From: Ecdyonurus torrentis
Taxonomy: Eukaryota > Arthropoda > Insecta > Ephemeroptera > Heptageniidae
Assembly (NCBI GenBank): GCA_949318235.1
Contig: OX439127.1
Coordinates: 899,462-963,461, forward strand
Reading direction: 5' to 3'
Length of the DNA: 64,000 nt
This document shows positions 1 through 11,051 of the stretch, piece by piece (positions within the stretch are counted from its first letter, which is position 1; each line of letters begins with the position of its first letter). Under the pieces are notes generated by a model that did not search any database, was not told where the DNA came from, and saw only the letters and a program-made list of their open reading frames with translations. Both the position numbers and the translations under genes were made by a program.

Positions 1-683
1 AATAATTTATAAGCAGTTTATTATAAATCTAAATGTAAATCGCAAAATATAAGTTTTTTTCCTGAAATCATATATTGATAAACAATAAACAAATTTATTT
101 GTTATGCATTTAATACATACCTGCTCAGCATTATCATTGAAGTTTATTTTAAAACCAACTCATGTGAAATCGAAGTTGTGCTTTTCATTGACAATTGATT
201 TTATGTACAATTGATTTGTGTCATTCAGGTATGTTTCCTGTTTTCTTTTACAAAATTTGTTGTGTCATTTTATTTCAATATAGACAATCCAATGCCATAT
301 TAAAGTTTAAAAAAATAGAAAAAAAATAAATAACAAAAAAAAGTTAAAATATAGTGTTTTATAAGGTATATCCTTATGAAGTTTTATTTAAGGCACATGC
401 ATGCTTTACTGAAATAGCATTGTTATTAACTAGCAGCTGTCTAATAATGTAAAAAAGAGAGACACAGTGTAAAATGGACATAACGTTTTTTAATACATGT
501 TTTTGATAAGGACTGAATAAAGTTCTAAACCTGTTATACATAAAAAAAATGTGACTAATTGACTGATGCTTATAGATTACTGAATAAATTTTTTTAGAAA
601 TTTAAGGTCCATAATAATTGCAAATATCATGAAATTTTCTCTCTCTTACTTGTTTTACATTATCTAAATACAATTCAATTCAA

Positions 684-719
<36 letters not shown>

Positions 720-765
720 TGAAAAATTGAATTTAATAACGTTATGCATTAAAAATACATATTTT
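1..765. other. AT-rich non-coding stretch
   Basis: I see no gene here. The stretch holds A/T homopolymers and a short (TA)n tract at about 688-716, which lies just upstream of the truncated 5' side of the Penelope-like element. Confidence 0.6.
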
Positions 766-1539
766 TAATTCAATGGATCATTTTATAAACAAAAGAATGG
801 TTTAGCTATGGGCTGCCCATTATCACCAGCACTCAGTGATATATATCTGGAAAAACTGGAAAATAGGGCGATAACAACTTACACACCAAAGCCAGTGATA
901 TATAAATGATACGTGGATGATACGTTCATTGTTTGGCCACAAAATGAGGTACCAGTTGAATCATTCTTAGATCATATGAATAATCAGGCAGCAACTATTA
1001 AATTCACAATTAAATATGAGAAAGAGGGTGAACTACCCTTCTTAGATGTAAGGGTAAAAAGATCTATAGAAAACCAAATTACGACTTCAGTATATCGAAA
1101 AGAAACAGACAGTGGGAGATATCTAAATTTCAATTCAAATCATCCACACTCTACAAAAACAGGTATAGCAGCTACGTTATTACATAGGGCAAGAACACAC
1201 TGTAATGATAAAAAACTAATAAATGAAGAAATTAGTAAAATAGAACACATTTTAAAAGAAAATGATTATCCATCACATGTTATTCATTAAATAATAAATA
1301 AAAACAGCAAAGAAAGAAACAATACTGAAGAAAAGAAACCAGACGCAACCATTTGCATCCCCTATATGCAAGGGTTGAGTGAAAAAATACAACGTATTGG
1401 TAAGGGAGTCAATTTTCGTATTGTTTGTTCTTCCAGAGACACATTAAAATCAAGTTTAGCACGTACAAAACCAGACATGAAGAAAAATATGAATAAAGAT
1501 GTAGTATATTCTATACCCTGTGTATGTGAGAAAGAATAC
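766..1539 (+). pseudogene. PLE reverse transcriptase (palm/thumb to start of GIY-YIG), degenerate
   Basis: Conceptually this copies PLE RNA into DNA at the target site. The frame contains FYKQ then GLAMGCPLSP (the PLE form of RT motif 4) and YVDDTF (catalytic motif 5), followed by the thumb and linker, then ICIPYMQGLSEKIQR and VVYSIPC, the usual lead-in to the endonuclease. A TGA at 907-909 lies directly before YVDD and a TAA at 1288-1290 cuts the linker, so the protein is not made. The upstream RT motifs are absent. The frame is otherwise open up to the LTR insertion at 1540. Assignment to PLE is firm because of the GLAMG-PLSP/YVDD pairing and the linked GIY-YIG domain. Confidence 0.87.
1536..1539. 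repeat. Target-site duplication, left copy (ATAC)
   Basis: The four bases ATAC before the 5' LTR are repeated at 6838-6841 after the 3' LTR. Removing the element and one copy restores the PLE endonuclease frame. A 4 bp duplication suits Ty3/Gypsy-type integration. Confidence 0.85.
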
Positions 1540-1997
1540 TGTCACATATTGCTACTTATATGACTTAATCATATGTTTCGCATGGGTGACGACTGCCCGC
1601 CAGTTCAGCCACTGTCTTATCAAAGAAAATCCCGATGGCTCACCGGCCTCACAGTATAACATCAGGCCAGCGGCTCGGCTTTGCCGCTGTACTATTACAC
1701 ACTTGATTATTGTTATCACTTTACTATAAAAGGACATACCTGCAATGTAACCATGTGAAGGGAGACAGAGAGTGAACTTAACTACAACTTCAATCTCATT
1801 CGATTGTTACATCTGCACGTATGTAAGTATTGTAAACTTATTATATACCTCTTTTGATCTTTTAAATAATTATAATGTAGAACTATTCATATTAATTATT
1901 CAATTAATAAACCAAATTACTCTTATTTCTAAATAATGTGGTTGTAAAATAATTCTTTCGATCCCTAACATTGTCCACCCCCAGGACACATGTTACA
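1540..1997 (+). repeat. 5' long terminal repeat
   Basis: The repeat starts TGTCACATATT and ends GGACACATGTTACA. It has a TATA box at 1725-1732 and an AATAAA at 1906-1911, in the order expected for promoter and polyadenylation signal. The five differences from the 3' LTR are two in the segment near 1622, and one each near 1693, 1753 and 1981. Confidence 0.92.
1725..1732 (+). promoter_or_regulatory. LTR TATA box
   Basis: TATAAAAG lies inside the 5' LTR and is repeated in the 3' LTR at 6565-6572. It is the likely core promoter of the retrotransposon. The transcription start is inferred to lie 25-30 bp downstream. Confidence 0.6.
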
Positions 1998-2018
1998 AGA
2001 TGGTGGAGGACCCGGTCC
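1998..2018 (+). other. Candidate primer-binding site
   Basis: Three bases after the LTR the sequence reads TGGTGGAGGACCCGGTCC. It begins with TGG, as expected for pairing with the CCA end of a tRNA, but I cannot name the tRNA. Confidence 0.35.
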
Positions 2019-2346
2019 GTTTATATTTTTCTCATAAACGGCAGTTTTTTTTTATTTACGTTAAAACATAATTTCAATTTATTTTCTATGGACTTTTTCA
2101 CATAAATTTTATTTTACTTTTTACTTGCTTTTAAAATTAACAAAAATTACTTTCATTTTTTTTATAAAATTTGCAAAATTATTTAAAATATAAATAATAA
2201 TAATAAAATAAAATAAAATTTATATAATTTATAGATTTGTTTATTTTACAAACTGAACCACATAATTTACGATATGAAGTATTTGAGTTAATTTTTTCAC
2301 AATTATTTAACGTCATATATATTTCTTTTTCTTGTATCTTTTTTAA

Positions 2347-2763
2347 ATGCAAGGTACTAAAATTCCAATTCCAATTAAAGCAAGGAAACAAATAATATTA
2401 AAAGTTAGAGCAGGCACACCTAAATCTAGAGTTGATCAATTATTAAAACAAGCTACTTTATCCAATTTTTCTGTTGATTGGGTTGATCCCACTGTTTTAA
2501 GAGAACGTTCAGGTAGTTTTTCATATTCCGAAACTAAACCACGTACACCGCGAAAACAAACTCATAGTTCAGAATCTGCGACAGTCGTAACTTCAAACAG
2601 TTTTTCAAATTTATCTTCGTCAATTTTAGACGGAATAGAATATTCTCAAAATACAAACACAGAGACACCACTATCACCCCCTAGGACAGTAATTAAACCC
2701 CTTTCACCTGAAATTAATTATAAAATTAAAAAAATGACATCCGGTAATAACGATAATGTATAA
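2347..2763 (+). CDS. LTR element ORF1, gag N-terminal segment of unknown function
   Basis: This intact 138-codon frame opens the coding part of the gag-only element, 349 bp after the LTR. The N-terminus is basic and short on acidic residues (KARKQIILKVRAG). It is followed by a helix-like part with WVDP and a long Ser/Thr/Pro-rich tail. I recognise no domain. It ends in tandem stops (TAATAA) that overlap the ATG of the next frame, which carries the recognisable gag core. So this is either a separate leader protein or the gag N-terminus cut off by a frameshift. An intact frame in a young element favours recent function. Confidence 0.5.
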   Translation: MQGTKIPIPIKARKQIILKVRAGTPKSRVDQLLKQATLSNFSVDWVDPTVLRERSGSFSYSETKPRTPRKQTHSSESATVVTSNSFSNLSSSILDGIEYSQNTNTETPLSPPRTVIKPLSPEINYKIKKMTSGNNDNV

Positions 2764-2765
2764 TA

Positions 2766-3684
2766 ATGCACCCCGGGACTTTTAGTGGGGAAAATTCAAA
2801 AAACGTTGAAGATTTTTTTAAAACATACGAGCGTGCATGTCGCGTTAATAATTGGGAGGCTGACGAAGAAAAAGCTCAATATTTACCAATTTTTATTGTT
2901 GGCGCAGCAGCGACTTGGCTTGAAAACTTTAAAAATAGGCAGCCGGAAAATTGCAAAAAAATATTCAATCATAAAAGAGAACTTAATTAAACACTTCCAA
3001 ATTCAACCATCGCAAGAACGAGCTGAATATTTGTTACGCAAACGAGTACAAGGTCCTGACGAGGATATAGAGACTTATTACAATGATTTAATAAAAATTT
3101 GTACCCAGGTTAATCCGGACATGAAAAGTTCTGTTATCGCTCGGTATATTTTGGATGGCATTAATCCATCATTTTTACAAAGTTTACTCTTAATGGAGGG
3201 TAACGATGACCCTGAAAAAATTGTAGCTAATTATCGACGCATTGAGCGAGCTCACAATTTAAAACCAGAAAATGAAACTTTGCAAACAAAATTATTAAAA
3301 ATTACAGCTCACGAAATTTCGGAATTAAATAAGAAAATGGAACAAATTAATTTTCCACAACGCAATAATTTTAATGACACTCCTCATTATCATGATTCAT
3401 ACAATCGTAATTATTATTCTCCACCCCAGTTTAACCCACCCCAATATCGAACTGAATATTATTGTAACCAAATACAGCCCCAGCAATTTTTTAATCCTAG
3501 GTATGAAACAAGACCTAATAATTACTATAATACACACACACGAGAACAGCACACACCGAACGGTCGACCAATTTGTCAAAACTGTTTTTACCCTGGTCAC
3601 TTTACGCGAGATTGTCGTAACTTACGCAGACGTGAATCCAAAGGCGCTATTTCACGTTACAATAATATGACAAACCGCTTCTAA
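2766..3684 (+). pseudogene. Gag core and CCHC zinc knuckle, one frameshift
   Basis: Gag forms the retrotransposon particle and packages RNA. The frame starting at 2766 has the core segment with ATWLENF. It is lost at a stop (2990) and continues in the frame that ends at 3684, so a single indel lies at about 2950-2985. The second part has QGPDEDIETYYNDL and a following helix typical of Gypsy-type gag. A Tyr/Asn/Pro-rich linker comes next, then one zinc knuckle, CQNCFYPGHFTRDC (C-x2-C-x4-H-x4-C), near 3571-3612. No protease follows. A programmed shift cannot be excluded, but the shift lies inside the conserved core, so mutation is more likely. Confidence 0.72.
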
Positions 3685-6367
3685 TGGAGGATACAAAGCT
3701 ACTTTATATAAAAATAGCTCACATTTTCAAAAAAAAAAAAATTAATAAATAAAAGTCTCAAAATACATTTCTCATAAAATATAAAAAAATAGGAAACAAA
3801 TAAATAAATAAGTAAATAAATAAATAAATAAGTAAATAAATAAATACATGAATATAAATGAATATATAAATATATATAAAAAAAAAACTACGTAAATATA
3901 TGACTAATATAACATATAAAAATAAATAAAGATACAAACAAATAATAATGAATATTTTTGTAGTACTACAATCTTTACATTTATGTCAAAGGTATTTTTT
4001 TACACTATTAAATGTAAACAAAGTTTTTATTATCAACGTTTCTATAACATCTTATATCTTGTAATAATTAAACTCTCACAAATTAAAAATTTTACAGTGC
4101 TTATTTGCGCTCACTGTAAAATTTTCTTTTGCTACAGTTATGCATAAAATGTTCTGATCAAGCTACTTGCATTTGTTCTTTGATATAAGATTACAAATAT
4201 TTGTAATAGATACATGAGAAAGTCATAAATTATTTTGATAATAATTATTGCAGCTGCATGCCAGCATGCTGAAAAGACAAGAAAACTTTTTCTTAAATAC
4301 CTATAACAGTGACATAACTTTACGTCGACGCAACAATTTTTAAAAAAGTCTTAAGCAACTAAATATACAACGAAAAAAAAAAAATATTAGTATTATACAA
4401 TTCAAACGTACGTACATATTATATATATACACTTGAAATAATTATGAAATGCAGACAGTTTACACTACAAAATTATTAAGTTTCCTGTTTTAATTGAAAT
4501 ATTTATATTTGAATAATTTTATTAACAATAAATAAAATAAGTATTTGGGTATATAAAGAGTTTATCACTTAAGTGCAGATTAATTCATAATAATAATTAT
4601 TAAAAATATTTAATTAAAATATCTCTCTTTCTCTCTCCTCTATATATATATATATATATAATATATTTTTCATCTAATGCTTTTATGTATTTTTTTTCTC
4701 ACACCTTTTTACTTCTTTTTTTTTTAATTACTTTGTTATATTATTACAAAAAAAGATTGTTACGATTTTTCTAGTTATACGCATATGTATAAGGATTTCA
4801 CAATATATTTTCATTATAATAATTATCCTAATAGTTCTATCATTGAAAACAGAAGAGACAACGTCATGGTTATAAACATTGCAGTTTTTGAATATTTTGA
4901 CTTCAATCTCCAATAAGGTTCACAAAGGTGATCAACGATATGATTTTTATATTATACAAATACGAAGATTTGTTTATAAAAACAGTTACGTGAACCATTA
5001 TTTAGCTACACTATATGTCCTATTTATTTACGACATCAACTAAGAGATTAACTGCAGAGCATCTATTCAGCCTCAACACAAACTTTTGAGATCAACATCT
5101 CGGAGCAAGAAGCAGCCTTGCAAAGCTTGTGTAACCCTAGATGCAACAAATTGGTGACTGCGTCTAAATTCATCCTTCAAATTAAAAGGGGAGTATATAA
5201 AATTTTAAATTGTAAAAATAGCTATATAAAATCTATGATTAATTATGACTAATATTGACCTTAAGTTAATAATAATAATTATATAAACAATAATAACCTC
5301 ATATATCCTTACAAAAAAATGTTTAAGCTTGTTAGTTACTTTTTAAAGCAAATATATAATAATAATGCACATTATTAAATATAATTTTTCAAAATAATCA
5401 AGTTATATATTCTAATATGCTCTTTATTTTGTACATTTTTTTTCCTCCTGATTTTTTTTTACATTTGACTGATGCTGATCAATGTTTGCAGGTCCATTGG
5501 CTCTGAATAAGGGAGGAGGGAGAAGTACAATGGTTGCACATTGGAAACTACGCGGTGCAGGTGTCAAGTCACACCACTTACGAGATGCATTTTGTTTCAC
5601 AATTACAAAACATCGTTGCCCGCATATTGCTTCATAAAAAAAAAAAAAAAAAAAAAAAAAAGTGCAATGAAAATTTACACAAAATGTATAAATTGTTCTC
5701 CCCTCCTCAGTGCTAATGTGTCCTCTCATTGATAAAGTTCTTTTCTCAAATTGAAAAAAAAATATAATAATAATAATATATTTACACATCTTATACAACG
5801 TTGACTTAACAAGTTCAAAAAAAAAAAAAAAAATGTACAGTTTACATAGCATTTTCATGTTTTGTTTTTTTTTACAGTTTTTACTGTAAATGTACAATAT
5901 TATATTTTATTTTGAATTTAATTTTTATTTTATTTATATATGCAATTCAAGTTAATTTTCTTTTCAAATTCAAATATAATATTAATTATCCAAATAATTA
6001 TTAATTTTAAATTTTTATTTTTTCTTAAAAAAAAACTCGTTTTTAATTTTGTTATAAGTATGATTTTTTTTCACCTTACTGCATGTTTTTTTTTCTCAAC
6101 ACATGTATACAAAATTTATGATAAATAGTTTTTATTTCCTTTGTTAACGTCATATAATTTCTTCAAATTTTATTCTTTGCTTAATGTAATTGTTATGGAA
6201 ATTTTACTATGTAACTAATCTTAATTATATAATATGAAAAATAGAGTTTTTGACTTTTTTGTAATGTTAAATAATCAAGTGATTTTTAATAACTTCAATT
6301 TTTTTTCTATATTTTATAACATAATTTAATCTTTCTTAAATTTAAAAATTCCGGTGAGAATTTTTTC
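3685..6367. other. Non-coding interior of the gag-only LTR element
   Basis: About 2.7 kb, very AT-rich, stands where pol would normally be. It contains (TAAA)n-like repeats near 3795-3860, a (CT)/(TA) patch at 4621-4662 and poly-A/T runs near 5637-5660 and 5818-5833. I found no RT, RNase H, integrase or env motif. A less AT-rich patch at 5060-5190 is of unknown origin. Confidence 0.6.
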
Positions 6368-6379
6368 GCGGAGGGGGGT
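6368..6379 (+). other. Polypurine tract of the LTR element
   Basis: The purine-rich run GGAGGGGGG directly precedes the 3' LTR, which is the position of the plus-strand primer in LTR retrotransposons. Confidence 0.75.
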
Positions 6380-6837
6380 TGTCACATATTGCTACTTATA
6401 TGACTTAATCATATGTTTCGCATGGGTGACGACTGCCCGCCAGTTCAGCCACTGTCTTATCGAAGACAATCCCGATGGCTCACCGGCCTCACAGTATAAC
6501 ATCAGGCCAGCGGCTCGGCTTTGCCGCTGTACTTTTACACACTTGATTATTGTTATCACTTTACTATAAAAGGACATACCTGCAATGTAACAATGTGAAG
6601 GGAGACAGAGAGTGAACTTAACTACAACTTCAATCTCATTCGATTGTTACATCTGCACGTATGTAAGTATTGTAAACTTATTATATACCTCTTTTGATCT
6701 TTTAAATAATTATAATGTAGAACTATTCATATTAATTATTCAATTAATAAACCAAATTACTCTTATTTCTAAATAATGTGGTTGTAAAATAATTCTTTCG
6801 ATCCCTAACATTGTCCACCCCAAGGACACATGTTACA
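6380..6837 (+). repeat. 3' long terminal repeat
   Basis: This 458 bp repeat matches the 5' LTR in length and differs at about five positions. It is followed by the right ATAC duplication at 6838-6841. Confidence 0.92.
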
Positions 6838-7234
6838 ATACATCGGAGAAACAGGTCGTCCTTTGGACATCAGGGTGAATGAACACAGGCAAAAAATAGA
6901 GAAAAGAGATACAGGATATTCAAAACTTGTAGATCATGCACTGGAGAACAGCCATCAAATGCAATGGGAGAAAACAAAGGTGATAGGAAGAGAAAGTCAT
7001 TATAAAAAAAGAAAAATATTAGAAGCAATAGAAATGTCAAGAAGAAATAATGAAACAATCAGTCAACCTAGTTTTGATTTGCCGCCTATTTGGATTCCAC
7101 TTATAGATTCATGTAAAAAGACTGTACCACGTGATCGTGAAGGTGAAAATGTAAACAATAAAATAACACTTGACGAGGACAAGCCATTCCCCCCGTTGCG
7201 GAGGTCGGCGTGCCTCGTGAGCAAGAGTCAGTAA
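6838..7234 (+). pseudogene. PLE GIY-YIG endonuclease C-terminal part
   Basis: The GIY-YIG domain nicks target DNA for PLE retrotransposition. This part begins at YIGETGRPLDIRVNEH, where the first motif (VVYSIPC.C..EY) was left at 1501-1539 on the other side of the LTR element. It includes the conserved Arg and Glu-His and a downstream KVIGRESHYKKRKILEAIEM segment. A Pro-rich tail ends in LRRSACLVSKSQ and a stop. The frame is intact within this block, so the damage to the protein comes from the insertion and the two upstream stops. Confidence 0.85.
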
Positions 7235-7473
7235 GCAGAAGAAGAGTGCAGACACTGTATGTTTCTACATACGCACTCGAAAACGTTACAATTGGTGTAA
7301 ATATAACATAGCTATGTATATATAATTTTTTTAAAAACTGTGAATTGAGTCTTTTTATTAACTTATATATCAGTGATAATTTTTTATGGTGTTTTGTGTT
7401 ATTTTTTATCGTCAAAACAAGCAGCGATTGAAAGCCCAGGGTCTTATAGAAGGTAAGAATACAATGAATTTTT

Positions 7474-7476
<3 letters not shown>
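7235..7476 (+). other. PLE 3' untranslated tail
   Basis: The tail contains segments shared with the PLE fragments at 47.6 and 53 kb: the motif around CGAAAACGTT, CATAGCTATG, a GCCCAGGGTCTTA block, and AAGGTAAGA, which looks like a 5' splice site. The PLE copies all stop at or near a (TA)n tract after this block. Confidence 0.65.

Positions 7477-7557
<81 letters not shown>
7477..7557. repeat. (TA)n microsatellite
   Basis: About 80 bp of alternating TA separates the PLE 3' end from the foldback element that starts at 7558. Confidence 0.95.
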
Positions 7558-7559
<2 letters not shown>

Positions 7560-7560
<1 letters not shown>

Positions 7561-7830
7561 TCCTGGTCGCGGCAAACCACCGTATCTCCATTGATCAAAA
7601 TTTTTATAAAACGCGTATCTCCAGTGATCAAAATTTTCATAAAACGCGTATCTCCAGTGATTAAAATATTAATAAAACGCGTATCTCCAGGGATCAAAAT
7701 ATTAAAAAATAACGTATCTCCAGTGATCAAAGTTTTTCATTTTAGAGCGTATCTCCAGTGATCAGCTTTGTTTAGAGCGTATCTCCAGTGATCAGCTATT
7801 TTATTTTAGAGCGTATCTCCATTTATCATT
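7560..7830. repeat. Subterminal repeat array, left arm of FB-1 copy 1
   Basis: About eight imperfect units of 28-35 bp share the core GTATCTCCAGTGATCA, separated by short AT-rich spacers. Such arrays near transposon ends usually serve as transposase binding sites; that role is inferred. Confidence 0.8.
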
Positions 7831-10127
7831 ATAATATATGGAGTTTTCAGTATTTAATTGTTTTAACTTGTTTTAATTATTTTTTAAAGATATCTTGACG
7901 GCTAAATAGCTAAATATTGATATAAATATTGCAAAATTTAAGTTTATTTTAATTTACGGCTGACTGCGCTATCTCGCGATCTAATATGGTCGTACTAGTT
8001 CTAAAATCATTTAATAATTTTAATTTCAAAGTGACGCCAATATTCAGCATTGGCGATTTTTGGCAATCTGACTGCTAAAATCGACTTACACACGTATTCT
8101 TTGATATATCTGTGAGCGAAAACAATTTTTTTCAATTTTTCACCAAAACCATCTATTCGACACGGCTCGACGTTGAAGCATAGGTTATCCCCATATTTTG
8201 GCAAGTTATTGCGGCAGTTCAACTAAATTTTTATACAAGATAGAGCTCTGGGCCTTGTAGGTTTCCACGTTGAAAAATTCACGATTTTAATTTATTTTCT
8301 AAATTTTAGCGCCCCTTGAAATGTTTCGGCGTTTTCGGCAGTAACTCGGCGCCGAATCAACATAAAGTCGATCTGATTGTTGGAAATGGACGGCAATATT
8401 AATATCTAACAAGGTTACAAGTTTTTTGAATTTCAATTCTTGCAAACGTAATATACTAGCAAAACATCGATCTATTTTAGAAAAATGGCCAGATAATCAA
8501 GGGGTAACCCTTGCTTTTTTTAATGAAAATACTTTTTGTCCGATATATGTAATGTTAATGCCTACATTGATTAAATAGGACTTGCTAATTACGAAAATGG
8601 AATAGCGGGGCTTCAGATTTTATTATCAGCCAACCTAAGACCCTAAAACCAGCATTTTTCTTACTTTTTCGATGAACAGCCGTATGTTAGAGCTATTTAG
8701 GGGTGGATGAGGGTTACTTTATATAAACTTATAATATAAACACCAAGCAAGGCTATATATTGTGCGCCAACATACCTTCGATCCATATTGCTCAGATAAA
8801 TACCCATATAACCCCTATTTCAAATTTAAAAAACATCGCTCAAAAATGTTGCCTCGCGTTGTTTGAAAAGTTTAATCGATTTTTTCTTAAAGTTATAGAC
8901 TAAATAAAACAACATGTTGTGCTTTTTAAAGAATAAACACGAAATGGGACATTTAAAACTGTTGACAATTCTTATAAGTTAATGTGGCCCTACGAGAGAG
9001 CGTAAAAAGAATGTAAAGTATGCAATTTAAGTTACTATTCATGTTTTTGAAGCCACAAACATACAAAAATTAGTATGAAAATGTTGTGAGGGTTGCATAA
9101 ATCGGCTTTGAGACAAACACTAAATTATTATTATGTGATTATTAAAATGTGAGTTAGTGTTATGAGATATAAATGCTTTTGATTTTCTCTGGTCTATTCC
9201 TTTCAGTTATTACGCAAAGCTGTTTTTGTTTAAATAAGTCACTCGCATCCACCCCTAAATAGCTCTAACATACGGCTGTTCATCGAAAAAGTAAGAAAAA
9301 TGCTGGTTTTAGGGTCTTAGGTTAGCTGATGATAAAATCTGAAGCCCCGCAATTCCATTTTCGTAATAATCAAGTCTTTTTTAATCAATGTAGGCATTAA
9401 CATTACATATATCGGAAAAAAGTATTTTCATGAAAAAAAAGCAAGGGTTACCCCTTGATTATCGGACCATTTTTCTAAAATAGATCGATGTTTTGCTAGT
9501 ATCTTACGTTTGCATGATTTGAAATTCAAAAAACTTGTAACGTTGTTAGATATTAATATTGCCGTCCATTTCCAACAATCAGATGGACTTTATGTTGATT
9601 CGGCGCCGAGTTACTGCCGAAAACGCCGAAACATTTCAAGGGGCGCTAAAATTTAGAAAATAAATTAAAATCGTGAATTTTTCAACGTGGACACTTACAA
9701 GGCCCAGAGCACCATCTTGTATAAAAATTTGGTTGAACTGCCGCAATAACTTGCCAAAATATGGAGATAACCTATGCTTCAACGTCGAACCGTGTCAAAT
9801 AGATGGTTTTGGTGAAAAATTGAAAAAAATTGTTTTCGCTCACAGATATATCAAAGAATACGTGTCTAAGTCGATTTTAACAGTCAGATTGCCAAAAATC
9901 GCCAATGCTGAATATTTGCGTCACTTTGAAATTAAAATTATTAAATGATTTTAGAACTAGTACGACCATAATAGATCTCGAGATAGCGCAGTCAGCCGTA
10001 AATTAAAATAAACTTAAATTTTGCAATATTTATATCAATATTTAGCTATTTAGCCGTCAAAATATCTTTAAAAAATTAATAAAAACAAGTTAAAACAATT
10101 GAATACTGAAAACTCCATATATTATAA

Positions 10128-10429
10128 TGATAAACGGAGATACGCTCTAAATTAAAATAGCTGATCACTGGAGATACGTTCTAAACAAAGCTGATCACTG
10201 GAGATACGCTCTAAAATGAAAAACTTTGATCACTGGAGATACGGTATTTTTTAATATTTTGATCACTGGAGATACGCGCTTTTTCAATATTCTGATCACT
10301 GGAGATACGCGTTTTATCAATATTTTGATCACTGCAGATACGCGTTTTATGAAAATTTTGATCACTGGAGATACGCGTTTTATGAAAATTTTGATCAATG
10401 GAGATACGGTGGTTTGCCGCGACCAGGAC
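10128..10429. repeat. Subterminal repeat array, right arm of FB-1 copy 1
   Basis: About nine units share the core TGATCACTGGAGATAC, the reverse complement of the left array. One unit carries CTGCAG in place of CTGGAG. Confidence 0.8.
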
Positions 10430-10851
10430 GATATATATATATATAAAACTTTTTTTTTCAAATTTGTTTAGCAAATTTTTAGTGTAATATAATTCGCAGG
10501 TAATTACTATTGAATTTTTATGACATTCAAATTTCGAAGCGACTGAATTCAGATACTTGCCACAAGTCATGGTAATGTAGCTCACAAATTAGCTTTTTTA
10601 ATGATTTTGGATTTTTTTTATTTTTCAAATGATTTTGGATTAGAAATAATAACTTTTGCTAGTAAATATTGAGAGGTCATTGTTTTCTCGTACTTTTATT
10701 GTTAGTAATTAAAATAGAAATTTGTAACATATTGCAAAACATTCGAATAAGAAATAATCTTTCAAAAATATTTAGTAAGCAATTACTTATTTAAAGCTAA
10801 ATATATATTGCTATATATTTGCCTTTAAATGCACAAAATATCTAGAACATA

Positions 10852-11051
10852 TCGAGGGCAACGCGGCATTTCGGTATTTGTGCAATCTACTTGGGTTCAG
10901 TTTTGGCAAATGTGCAATCCACGTCACGCCTAGTAATGCCACATCTGCACATAATAAGCGTACAAAGATGGTTCAAAAAAGAGAGCGCAGAGAATGCACA
11001 TGTGCAAAAATTCACAGATTGCACTAGTACTGAAATGCCACCTTTTCTCGA
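10852..11051. mobile_element. MITE with TCGAG ends
   Basis: A 200 bp non-coding element has ~38 bp imperfect inverted ends (left TCGAGGGCAACGCGGCATTT, right complement TCGAGAAAAGGTGGCATTT). TA dinucleotides at 10850-10851 and 11052-11053 are the likely target duplication. Confidence 0.6.

Larger units (their letters stand above)
1540..6837 (+). mobile_element. LTR retrotransposon with gag but no pol, inserted in the PLE
   Basis: The element is 5,298 bp with two 458 bp LTRs that begin TGT and end ACA. It has a purine tract before the 3' LTR and ATAC target duplications. The only coding sequence is a gag-like region at 2347-3684. The remaining ~2.7 kb has no protease, RT, RNase H or integrase motif on either strand. 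By eye the LTRs differ at five of 458 positions, so insertion was recent. It is therefore a non-autonomous element that must have been moved by enzymes supplied in trans. The gag style (major homology-like core, then CCHC knuckle) and the 4 bp duplication suggest a Gypsy-type relative. Confidence 0.88.
766..7476 (+). mobile_element. Penelope-like element (PLE), 5'-truncated and split by an LTR element
   Basis: This is one retroelement in two blocks, 766-1539 and 6838-7476. The first encodes the C-terminal half of a PLE reverse transcriptase. The second completes a GIY-YIG endonuclease and carries the 3' untranslated tail. The reading frame runs directly from the Lys-Glu-Tyr codons at 1531-1539 into Ile-Gly-Glu-Thr at 6842, which proves that the intervening sequence was inserted later. 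The RT fingers are missing, so the copy is 5'-truncated, as is common for PLEs. The 3' end runs straight into a (TA)n tract. Two further fragments of related copies lie at 47.6 and 53 kb. Confidence 0.88.
7558..10431. mobile_element. Foldback element family FB-1, copy 1
   Basis: This 2,874 bp element has two inverted arms of about 1.2 kb (roughly 7558-8750 and 9240-10431) around a ~0.5 kb loop. The ends read TCGTCCTGGTCGCGGCAAAC inward on both sides and TA flanks both ends. Each arm carries a subterminal array of ~33 bp repeats. Further in, the arms share a sequence in which a ~90-codon frame happens to stay open (- at 8007-8222, + at 9673-9948), but it has stops in the left arm and no known domain. 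No transposase is present, so it is non-autonomous. A second copy in opposite orientation lies at 49341-51933. Confidence 0.8.

Noticed and set aside
7380..7470. A hammerhead ribozyme at the PLE 3' end, as known from some PLEs
   Set aside because: I looked for CTGATGA followed by GAAA in the right spacing on both strands of the PLE tails and did not find it. The CTGATGA at 9329 belongs to FB-1 and has no matching GAAA core.
7560..7830. Regularly spaced ~33 bp repeats that look like a CRISPR array
   Set aside because: Units are imperfect, spacers are short and AT-rich, the array is mirrored in the opposite arm of a transposon, and the host is eukaryotic.
8007..9948. Open frames of 71-91 codons in the arms of FB-1
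   Set aside because: The same sequence occurs in both arms, the left arm has a stop in the frame, and no domain is recognisable. It is most likely chance openness in a palindrome.
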